Below, piece by piece: positions 5,709 to 11,876 of a stretch of 14,195 bases of DNA. A program made the translations under genes and the position numbers. The notes beneath the pieces are model-generated. The model was not told the origin of the DNA and did not search any database. It was given only the letters and a program-made list of their open reading frames with translations. Position 1 is the first letter of the stretch. The number at the start of each line of letters is the position of its first letter. Origin of the DNA: an uncultured Lachnospiraceae bacterium (GTDB lineage Bacteria; Bacillota; Clostridia; Lachnospirales; Lachnospiraceae); NCBI GenBank assembly GCA_902783295.1, contig CACZQT010000168.1:1-14195 (forward strand), read 5' to 3'.

Positions 5709-7910
5709 CTACCTGACTACGACCTTGATCTTCGCAAAGACGCCGTTCTGCGCATAGGCATATACGTAACAGGTGCCTTTCTTCCTGGCCTTGATCACGC
5801 CTTTCGAAGAAACGGAAGCAATCCCTGTATTGGAAGATTCATAGCTTACCGCCCTGTACTGCTTCACATTCAGTTTCTTCGATTCAGGCACGGCCTTAGC
5901 AGCCAGTTTGAACGTTTTGCCTTTCTTCAGGGAAACACTGTTCTTCTTTGCCTTGGTCGAAACGCTCTTTACGTTGCCTGCCTTACCGCCTTTGGACACC
6001 ACGTAAATGATTTTAGACGAAGATACGACCTTACTGTTTTTGTTCAGAGCAACGACCTGGAATTTATACCAGGTTCCCTTTTTAACCTTCTTTCCCGCCA
6101 CCTTTGTGAACTTCTTTGTCTTTCCGGAGACCGTGGCAAGCTTCTTCATCCTGTCGGTCTTGCCGCACTTATTCCCATAGATGACATATTTAACAGCTCC
6201 GGAGACTTTCTTCCAGGAAATGGTTATCGATGTTTTGGTCTGTTTGCCTGAGGTAAGCTGAAGCCCCCGGAAGACGGAACCGGGCAGATCCTTGTCGGTC
6301 TTCATTCCGGTGATGGCAGCTTCAGCAGCTTCAGCTGATGCACCGGCACCCAGAGAGGTACCGTCCGCGGCAGTCTTGTCCGTATGCCCGGCAGGGGTAT
6401 CTCCTCCCGGGGTCTGTGGAATGTCCGCCGGCTGAGCCTCTGTCGGCGTTTCCTGAGGTGTTTCCGCCGGCGTTGTCGGCTGCGCTGCCGGTGGTGTTGT
6501 CGGCTGTGCTGCCGGCGGTGCTGCTGACTGAGTTTCCTGCGGTGCCGCCGGCTGAGCTGCCGGCGTTGTCGGCTGAGTTTCCGCCGGTGTTTCCGCTTCC
6601 TTCAGTTTGGGGATAACTGTTTTTGATTTATCCGTCTCCGTCTTTCCTTCTTCGTCGCTGAACAGTTTCCCGCATCGTTCACAGGTCCAGTATGCTGTAT
6701 TTCCTTCCGCAGTCACAGTAGCCGGCCTGGCCTCTGTTTTTGTAAGTCTGTGGCCTTTACTGCACGGGTCAAAAGCTGGCATGCCCGTGCAGGTGATCCG
6801 GCAGCTTGCAAACACCTGATTTGTTTCTTTATTCTCAAAGGTAACCACAGCAGTACCGCTGCCTCTGGCCTGAAGGGTTGCATGATTCGTATTGTAATAT
6901 CCCGCATAGGTTTCGGGATTGCCTCTGCTCGAGGTGCCGCGCCCCGGTATCCATACAACCGTAGTATCAGAAGAATACCATTCCGCGCCGTCAGGGATCG
7001 GACTGCCGCTTCCCACGCTTACAGAATAATAATTCTCTGTGTCCGTCAGTGTCACTGAGGATGCGCTTGCCATCATTGCTCCGCTGTCTTTTCTGATGAA
7101 GCCGACGTCGAAAACGGTGTCCTTCTTTTTCACATATCCCTGTACCAGCAATGTGTACGGCGTTCCGGCGGTCAGTGAGACAGAAAAGACGAACTGACCA
7201 TCTTCGCTGGAAGCTTCTCCGTTACTCACACTATCGAGATAATACGTATCACCAATGCCTTCATACAGGCTGCCCCGTATTTGTTTCGCAGCTCCTGCGG
7301 AAAAGAAGATGTATCTTCCGCTCTCCGCAGGCGTCAATTTGTATACAGCCGTAAAAGAGTTGTCCTTTGTCAGCACGCACCGTCCTGCCTTCCCTTCCGC
7401 CAGGACGGGAGCATTTTCAGAGCTGAATGAACCGGAAGCATAGTCCGTGCCGTCATACTCACCTTCCACCTTGATCGTTACGCTGTCCCATTCATACTGT
7501 GTATGGGGAACACTGGCTGAAATCGTATAGGATCCTTCGTCTTCAAAAAGGAAGCTTGTGGATTTACTTCCTTCGTTCGTGAAATTCAGCCACTCCTGAT
7601 CGACGTCTTTTTCGGTCAAGAATGCCCCATCCTTATATACTATGAATTTTACCGGCGTATAGGATATACCATATTCCGATTTTATATACGATGCCCTGCC
7701 TTCCGTGACGGCTACCCCGCTCATGACGGGCGGCTGGGCAAAGCTCGTCCATACGCTCACTTCTCCCGGTTCGACCGTACTGCCGTCTTCGGGACTGGTG
7801 ATCCTCACGCTGCTGTCAGCGAAAACACAGACTGAAGACAATAACAGTATCATGGCGGTAAAAGCCAGTACCAGTAATGAGTAACCCCTTGTACCTTTGT
7901 TTTTGTTCAT
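5709..7910 (-). CDS. Large secreted multi-domain Ig/Fn3 surface protein with Pro-rich linker
   Basis: 733 residues. Signal peptide 1-31 (cleaved after VFA). Domains in order: Ig-like (34-150, opening ITSPEDGSTVEPGEV); a beta-sandwich resembling prepeptidase-C-terminal domains (about 155-275); another Ig-like unit (280-375); a short Cys/His module at 383-428 (CSKGHRLTKTEARPATV, then WTCERCGKLFSDEEGKTE), a repeat type common in Lachnospiraceae surface proteins; a Pro/Thr/Ala/Gln-rich linker (about 440-505); an Fn3-like domain (550-640); and a lysine-rich BIG2 domain (648-733) running to the last residue. There is no LPxTG/NPQTN motif, hydrophobic tail or charged tail at the C-terminus. AGGAGGGG precedes the ATG at 7910. 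It lies 59 bp after the sortase gene and is probably co-transcribed. A structural or adhesive role is inferred; no catalytic motif is seen. Confidence 0.85.
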   Translation of the reverse strand: MNKNKGTRGYSLLVLAFTAMILLLSSVCVFADSSVRITSPEDGSTVEPGEVSVWTSFAQPPVMSGVAVTEGRASYIKSEYGISYTPVKFIVYKDGAFLTEKDVDQEWLNFTNEGSKSTSFLFEDEGSYTISASVPHTQYEWDSVTIKVEGEYDGTDYASGSFSSENAPVLAEGKAGRCVLTKDNSFTAVYKLTPAESGRYIFFSAGAAKQIRGSLYEGIGDTYYLDSVSNGEASSEDGQFVFSVSLTAGTPYTLLVQGYVKKKDTVFDVGFIRKDSGAMMASASSVTLTDTENYYSVSVGSGSPIPDGAEWYSSDTTVVWIPGRGTSSRGNPETYAGYYNTNHATLQARGSGTAVVTFENKETNQVFASCRITCTGMPAFDPCSKGHRLTKTEARPATVTAEGNTAYWTCERCGKLFSDEEGKTETDKSKTVIPKLKEAETPAETQPTTPAAQPAAPQETQSAAPPAAQPTTPPAAQPTTPAETPQETPTEAQPADIPQTPGGDTPAGHTDKTAADGTSLGAGASAEAAEAAITGMKTDKDLPGSVFRGLQLTSGKQTKTSITISWKKVSGAVKYVIYGNKCGKTDRMKKLATVSGKTKKFTKVAGKKVKKGTWYKFQVVALNKNSKVVSSSKIIYVVSKGGKAGNVKSVSTKAKKNSVSLKKGKTFKLAAKAVPESKKLNVKQYRAVSYESSNTGIASVSSKGVIKARKKGTCYVYAYAQNGVFAKIKVVVR
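6466..6575. repeat. Degenerate repeats encoding the Pro-rich linker
   Basis: A 17-base unit, GCCGGCGTTGTCGGCTG, occurs exactly at 6466-6482 and 6559-6575, with diverged copies between. They encode QPTTPA-type steps of the linker. Such in-frame repeats can expand or contract by slippage or recombination, so linker length may vary between strains. Confidence 0.6.
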
Positions 7911-7969
7911 AACTCCCCTCCTGTTTCTCTTTCTCCGCCTGCGGCGGCATCTTCCCTGCTTTATGTACT

Positions 7970-8863
7970 TTACTTTTCTGTTCTGAAAATGCTGTCCGCG
8001 ATGACCCGGCGCAGTTCCTCTTCGTCCTCCCCTGCCCGCAGGCGGCGTCCGGTCACCAGAAAACGGCCGTTATCCTGGCTGTAGCTGCAGGTAACCAGGG
8101 TGATCAGCTGATCGTCAACCGTTACATCGATCGGCACGCGGTAAAAGGAACGTGCCTTCAGCTGGTCCAGGTAAGCCTGGTGTTCCTCCCTGCTCTGGAA
8201 AGGATACCAGACGATGCACTGGTATTCTGCGTTTCCCGGCGTCATGGAAGCATCGAACAGAGAAAACAGCACGTATTTTCGCGGCTCCTTTTCCCAGGCG
8301 GACTGATAGGTTACGATCGGGTACTGCTTTAGATAATCGGCTTCCCGGTAATAGTCCATCAGCCCGAACATGGCGCCGCTTTTCATGTTGTGCCCGTACA
8401 CCAGCAGGGACGGCTCTTCCGCATATTTTTCTCCCCGTTCGTCCAGAAAAATGGCCCCGTCTATGCTGTCTTCCCGGTCGAAGCCATGATCCAGGTAAAA
8501 GGAATTGTCCCTCCAGAGCACCGGTTCGTCCACAAAGTCAGCTACATTCAGCCAGCCGCAGATATCCGGATTGGCTGCATACAATTCTTCAAAGCCGGGC
8601 TGCAGCACATATACACGGTGGGTACGCATATAGCGCTGCAGATAAGGCTGCAGCCACTGCAGATATGCGTTCCACTTTTGCCGGACACTGTCGGAAGCGG
8701 CCAGTTTTTGCCGGATCTGCCCCGTTTTTGCCATCATAGACGACTCTGCGAGGACTCCCGTCGCCCCATCATGAAAAAGGAGCGCCGCTCCCAGGCAGAA
8801 GAGCAGGGATATCCTTCGCAGTAAGCATATTATGTTTTTCCTGATTTCACCTGCTCTTTTCAT
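7970..8863 (-). CDS. Class B sortase (SrtB-type transpeptidase)
   Basis: 297 residues. The N-terminal stretch (about 13-39) is hydrophobic after basic residues and serves as signal anchor, placing the catalytic domain outside the membrane. Sortase B landmarks: NPDICGWLNV (near 98-107), EPVLWRDNSFYLDHGFD (near 113-129), GAIFLDERG (136-144), VYGHNMKSGAMFG with catalytic H158, LVTCSYSQDNGRFLVTGR with catalytic C259 and R267. Class B sortases cleave a sorting motif in secreted proteins and join the product to peptidoglycan or to pilin-type subunits. I chose the ATG at 8863 because AAGGAG lies 8 bases upstream. A GTG three codons earlier is in frame but overlaps the ribosome binding site. The gene starts 17 bp after the small helical gene and is followed by the multi-Ig gene. 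That protein lacks a sorting motif, so the substrate must be encoded elsewhere. Confidence 0.93.
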   Translation of the reverse strand: MKRAGEIRKNIICLLRRISLLFCLGAALLFHDGATGVLAESSMMAKTGQIRQKLAASDSVRQKWNAYLQWLQPYLQRYMRTHRVYVLQPGFEELYAANPDICGWLNVADFVDEPVLWRDNSFYLDHGFDREDSIDGAIFLDERGEKYAEEPSLLVYGHNMKSGAMFGLMDYYREADYLKQYPIVTYQSAWEKEPRKYVLFSLFDASMTPGNAEYQCIVWYPFQSREEHQAYLDQLKARSFYRVPIDVTVDDQLITLVTCSYSQDNGRFLVTGRRLRAGEDEEELRRVIADSIFRTEK

Positions 8864-8880
8864 AGCATTCACTCCTTAGG

Positions 8881-9144
8881 TTAATCCGGTATCTGGCTTT
8901 TCAATTCCTGCAATACGGAATACGGAATTCCGGTAGCCGTGGCAATTACATCCAGCGGCAATCCCCGCAGAATCATCTCGCATGCCACCTGTTTTGCCGT
9001 CTGGTCATACCCGGATGCTTCTGCCGGCCCGTTTTCCAATGTGATTCCGGTATACTTTCTGATCAGTTCCGGACTCATCCGGTCCGCCTGCATCTTTTTT
9101 GCGATCTCTGTCCTTACGCGCTGTTCGATTTCAGCTTCCATCAT
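8881..9144 (-). CDS. Small helical protein resembling the C-terminal tail of Rpn/PD-(D/E)XK nuclease family proteins
   Basis: 87 residues, charged and helical, with no signal peptide. Two related segments are visible: an N-terminal one (TEIAKKMQADRMSPELIRKYTGI) and a C-terminal one (CEMILRGLPLDVIATATGI). Each is helix, turn, helix ending in TGI. This pattern is typical of the C-terminal tails of Rpn (recombination-promoting nuclease/putative transposase) proteins, but the nuclease domain is absent. It may be a stand-alone DNA- or protein-binding helical module, or the preserved end of a degraded nuclease gene. The start is the ATG at 9144, nine bases after GGGAGG; an upstream TTG would be too close to that site. 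It is the first gene of the sortase operon, with 17 bp to the sortase start. Being a real gene is likely; function is unknown. Confidence 0.65.
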   Translation of the reverse strand: MMEAEIEQRVRTEIAKKMQADRMSPELIRKYTGITLENGPAEASGYDQTAKQVACEMILRGLPLDVIATATGIPYSVLQELKSQIPD

Positions 9145-9205
9145 CCGCAAACACCTCCCATATCAGAAAGCCAGACATTATTCTTTTCATTTGATTTCTA
9201 TCCAT
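9131..9205 (-). CDS. Possible 24-residue leader peptide overlapping the start of the small helical gene
   Basis: An ATG at 9205 preceded by AGGAG ten bases upstream opens a 24-codon frame (MDRNQMKRIMSGFLIWEVFA plus four residues). Its TGA at 9131 lies inside the next gene, a 14-base out-of-frame overlap. The peptide's reading passes through the next gene's ribosome binding site, so translation would be coupled. It fits a leader or coupling ORF, but a chance frame of this length is common and the sequence matches nothing I recognise. Confidence 0.25.
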   Translation of the reverse strand: MDRNQMKRIMSGFLIWEVFADDGS

Positions 9206-9246
9206 TTGTACCCGGCTCCTCATATATTCAATTTGTTTTCGCAGTA

Positions 9247-9255
9247 AGCATAGCA
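9247..9255 (-). promoter_or_regulatory. Candidate extended -10 promoter of the sortase operon
   Basis: Minus-strand TGCTATGCT at 9247-9255 is an extended -10 element about 100 bases before the small helical gene. No convincing -35 hexamer lies at 16 to 18 bases (TACAAA at best), so it would depend on the extended element or on an activator. It faces away from the plus-strand promoter at 9339-9347, making this gap a divergent control region. Confidence 0.4.
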
Positions 9256-9318
9256 CATTATTATTCGTTTTTGTAGATATTTTCAAAGTTTTTATTTGAA
9301 TTGAGTTTGCAGTAACCC

Positions 9319-9347
9319 TTTCAGCGCTGCAGAAGATTTGGTATAAT
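9319..9347 (+). promoter_or_regulatory. Promoter of the DUF1275 membrane protein gene
   Basis: A perfect TATAAT at 9342-9347 is preceded by TGG, giving a consensus extended -10. The hexamer 17 bases upstream (TTTCAG, 9319-9324) is weak, as is common for extended -10 promoters. Transcription would start near 9354, about 35 bases before the GTG start. Confidence 0.65.
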
Positions 9348-9388
9348 CAAAACCGGTTAACATCTCGGAATCAAGTAAAAAAGGCACT

Positions 9389-10069
9389 GTGACTAAAACT
9401 ATAAAGGCAGACAAAACGAAAATGCAGACATCAGAAAGTTTCAGATTAAGCGCAGTATTATCTTTTTCCGGCGGCCTGCAGGATGCATACACCTATAATG
9501 TCAGAGGGAATGTCTTTGCAAATGCTCAGACCGGGAACGTTGTTCTCATGAGCCAGAATTTTATGCTGGGAAACTGGAGCAGCGGAGTGTACTATATGCT
9601 TCCTTTGATTTCATTTGCTGCAGGAGTATTTATAACCGAACAGATCGAATACAGGTACAAAAACAGCAAAAGAATTCACTGGAGGCAGCTCATTTTACTC
9701 ATAGAAATAATACTGCTCGGTCTTGTTGGCTTTATGTCAACAAATATGAATATATTAGCCAACATGCTGGTTTCCTTCACGTGTGCCATGCAAATACAGA
9801 CATTCAAAAAAGTGCATGGTTACGGGTATGCCAGCACAATGTGTATCGGGAACCTGAGAAGCGGAACAGAAAGCTTCTCGCATTATCTTAGGAACAGGGA
9901 CAACGCTTCCCTGAACAAAGCACTTCATTTCTTCGGTATTATTGTGGTTTTTGCAATCGGTGCAGGAATAGGGGGAATCATATCGGGTGTGCTCTACACA
10001 AAAACCATATGGATATCACCGATATTATTGACAGTGGTTTCCATCATGATGATAAAGGAGAATAGTTGA
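9389..10069 (+). CDS. YoaK/DUF1275 family integral membrane protein
   Basis: 226 residues from a GTG at 9389 (AAAAGG four bases upstream). The in-frame ATG at 9422 (MQTSESFRLSAVL) matches better where family members usually begin, so either start is possible. The family signature is clear: ESFRLSAVLSFSGGLQDAYT, then RGNVFANAQTGNVVLMSQ near 39-56. Hydrophobic segments follow at about 70-85, 100-117, 120-137, 184-202 and 205-222. A loop near 141-175 carries the conserved KVHGYGYASTMCIGNLRSG. The family's biochemical role is not established; transport has been suggested only from its membrane topology. It is the first gene on the plus strand after a run of minus-strand genes and is AT-rich (hand count 21 G/C in 9721-9780). 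No clear terminator follows, so some read-through into the next gene is possible. Confidence 0.88.
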   Translation: MTKTIKADKTKMQTSESFRLSAVLSFSGGLQDAYTYNVRGNVFANAQTGNVVLMSQNFMLGNWSSGVYYMLPLISFAAGVFITEQIEYRYKNSKRIHWRQLILLIEIILLGLVGFMSTNMNILANMLVSFTCAMQIQTFKKVHGYGYASTMCIGNLRSGTESFSHYLRNRDNASLNKALHFFGIIVVFAIGAGIGGIISGVLYTKTIWISPILLTVVSIMMIKENS

Positions 10070-10208
10070 TCTCAGGTAAAGGTGACTCAGGCGAAGCACC
10101 GTCCCGGCTTCCGGAGACTGATCCGGGTGAATGCGTTCCTAAAAGGTCCTTCCGTGGAGTCATAGGCAGTATCAGAGAACACATGCACGACCAGAGGACA
10201 CACTGCTC

Positions 10209-10237
10209 TTGTCGGAAATTGCTGTTTATGATAATAT
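10209..10237 (+). promoter_or_regulatory. Candidate promoter of the secreted BIG2/beta-helix gene
   Basis: TTGTCG (10209-10214), a 17-base spacer and TAATAT (10232-10237) preceded by TGA form a plausible extended -10 promoter. Transcription would start near 10244, about 55 bases before the chosen ATG. The stretch before it (10070-10208) is GC-richer and shows no further gene or clear terminator. Confidence 0.45.
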
Positions 10238-10298
10238 AAACAATAACTTGATGATGCAGCAGACAGCTGCAAAAAGCTTTATGGAGGTTGTCGTTGAA

Positions 10299-11696
10299 AT
10301 GAAGAGAAGAAATGTATTGAAAGGCCTTGTTCTGACAGTGATCTGCGCTGTTATACTCGGATCGTTTATTCCGTCGGTAATGGCAGCATCACCAAAGCTG
10401 AGCAAAAAAACCCTCACCCTTTATGTGGGGAAATCAAAGACTCTTAAGGTAACAGGAAGCAGGAAAAAGGTCACCTGGAAAAGTTCTAACAAAAAGATCG
10501 CATCGGTAAAATCCGGAAAGGTCACGGGAGTTAAAGCAGGAAAGGCGACCATATACGCAAAGACTGCCGGTAAGACCCTGACCTGCAAAGTAACCGTAAA
10601 GAATAATGATGTAACAGCAAAATCAGTCAGCTTTACTACTGCTGACGGAGGGGAATTTATACGCGGGAAAAGCACGGCTGTTCTGAAATATACAATGCCG
10701 TCAAAAGCATCCCTTGTACAAATTGATATTCTGACAGCAACGGGCAGTGTTCTGCTCAGCAAAAAGTTCAATAATATCCCTGCAAAAGTTCGGCAGGAAT
10801 TCAAATGGTCACCTGGTGCAGCACAAAGTGCCGGCTCTTACCGTGCTAAAATCACAGCCGGTAAAAAGGCAGTTTATTCGGATTATCTGATTCTCAAAGA
10901 AAAAGGTGATTTCTCGGGCGGTGCCGGTACAAAAGCCAGTCCCTACCAGATCAGCACTCTGGATGAACTTAAGAAAATGTCAAAATTCAGCAGCAGCTGC
11001 TTTGTTCTTGTAAATGATATAGACTTCAATTACAAAAGCTGCAGTGCTATCTTCGGCGAAGAAAATGCTTTTTCGGGAACACTTGACGGTAAAGGATTCA
11101 GTATCCGGAACTTCTATGGTACCAATTCCTTATTCGGTTTTATAGGAGAGAACGGCCAGATCAACAGCCTTACTCTCGACAACTGCACTGTTACGGGTGA
11201 GAATGCAGCTGTGTTTGCCGATAATAACAGCGGAATGATCACGGCATGTAAAATGACGAATTGTGTTGTAAGCGGTGTACATCAGGCAACCCTGTATGTA
11301 TATAAAAACAGCGGAACAATTCTTGACTGTTCGATCGTCAAAGGAACAGCTGCTGTTACAGGCTCAGGCTATAACAATTATTGGGAATGCGCGTCGGGAT
11401 TTGCCAATGAAAACAACGAGGGAGGGCAGATCCGCAACTGTAAAGCAGATATCAACTGTTCCGCAACGGCAAAGAACTTCCCGTGCTCCAGCACTATCGT
11501 CGGCATAAACTATGCAGTGGTTGAAAGCTGTGAAGGAAACGGTAGTCTGACTGTTACTAAGGGAAATAATTATGGCGGGCAAGCCCATATGGGAGGCATC
11601 GTCGGATGCAACAGAGGAATCGTACGAAGCTGTGATTATGCAGGCGATTCAACATCAGATATTGTCGGATGGAATGACGGAGGCACTGTTATCTGA
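10299..11696 (+). CDS. Secreted BIG2 plus GLUG/beta-helix-type surface protein, Cys-rich C-terminal half
   Basis: 465 residues from the ATG at 10299. A 30-codon upstream extension is open, but it covers the promoter, whereas GGAGG lies 11 bases before this ATG and the signal peptide begins here (MKRRNVLKGLVLTVICAVIL, cleaved after VMA near 29). A BIG2 domain follows (31-101), then a beta-sandwich at 105-200 resembling FlgD-type Ig folds. From 205 a repeat-rich part opens with GAGTKASPYQISTLDELKKM, continues DIDFNYKS and FSGTLDGKGFSIRN, and then shows short repeats of the type INSLTLDNCTVTG and ITACKMTNCVVSG, as in GLUG/right-handed beta-helix adhesins. About 14 cysteines lie in the mature protein, most in these turns. 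No sorting signal or anchor is seen. An adhesive or glycan-binding role is inferred. Confidence 0.85.
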   Translation: MKRRNVLKGLVLTVICAVILGSFIPSVMAASPKLSKKTLTLYVGKSKTLKVTGSRKKVTWKSSNKKIASVKSGKVTGVKAGKATIYAKTAGKTLTCKVTVKNNDVTAKSVSFTTADGGEFIRGKSTAVLKYTMPSKASLVQIDILTATGSVLLSKKFNNIPAKVRQEFKWSPGAAQSAGSYRAKITAGKKAVYSDYLILKEKGDFSGGAGTKASPYQISTLDELKKMSKFSSSCFVLVNDIDFNYKSCSAIFGEENAFSGTLDGKGFSIRNFYGTNSLFGFIGENGQINSLTLDNCTVTGENAAVFADNNSGMITACKMTNCVVSGVHQATLYVYKNSGTILDCSIVKGTAAVTGSGYNNYWECASGFANENNEGGQIRNCKADINCSATAKNFPCSSTIVGINYAVVESCEGNGSLTVTKGNNYGGQAHMGGIVGCNRGIVRSCDYAGDSTSDIVGWNDGGTVI

Positions 11697-11720
11697 TCCT
11701 TTTTCTTCCCTTGAAAGACG

Positions 11721-11758
11721 GAAGGCTCATCACGTGAAGTGATGAGCCTTCATTTTTT
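11721..11758 (+). terminator. Strong intrinsic terminator after the beta-helix gene
   Basis: A perfect 13-bp stem (GAAGGCTCATCAC, loop GTGAA, GTGATGAGCCTTC; 11721-11751) is followed by ATTTTTT on the plus strand, 24 bases after the stop codon. On the minus strand the tract after the stem is poor in T, so it probably stops only plus-strand transcripts well, though it may also shield against the converging operon. Confidence 0.93.
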
Positions 11759-11831
11759 ACCGGAAAACATGAGATTTTTACAGCTGCTTTCCAGATGTTC
11801 TCTTTTTACATATCCGTTAGATCCGTACAGC

Positions 11832-11851
11832 ATCACTCCATCGGGAGTGAT
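11832..11851 (-). other. Hairpin downstream of the solute-binding protein gene
   Basis: An 8-bp inverted repeat (ATCACTCC, loop of four, GGAGTGAT) lies 26 bases after the SBP stop codon. There is no T-run after it on the minus strand, so it may be a 3' mRNA-stabilising hairpin rather than an intrinsic terminator. Confidence 0.35.
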
Positions 11852-11876
11852 CCGCAGTTCCGGATATGGGCAGGCT

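Noticed and set aside
5502..6251. Plus-strand open frame of 249 codons
   Set aside because: It covers the promoter region of the hydrolase and the antisense of the Fn3/BIG2 end of the multi-Ig gene; no recognisable protein or ribosome binding site.
5305..8180. 16-base identical string GTCCAGGTAAGCCTGG at 5305-5320 and 8165-8180
   Set aside because: Both copies are inside coding regions in the same reading frame and encode the same short peptide QAYLD; coincidence of sequence and codon choice is the simplest reading.
10066..10239. 57-codon frame starting with TTG overlapping the DUF1275 stop, with AAAGGAG upstream
   Set aside because: Placement is tempting for coupling, but the peptide is Arg/Pro/Cys-rich and unlike anything known. 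It has a rare start codon and runs through the next gene's promoter.
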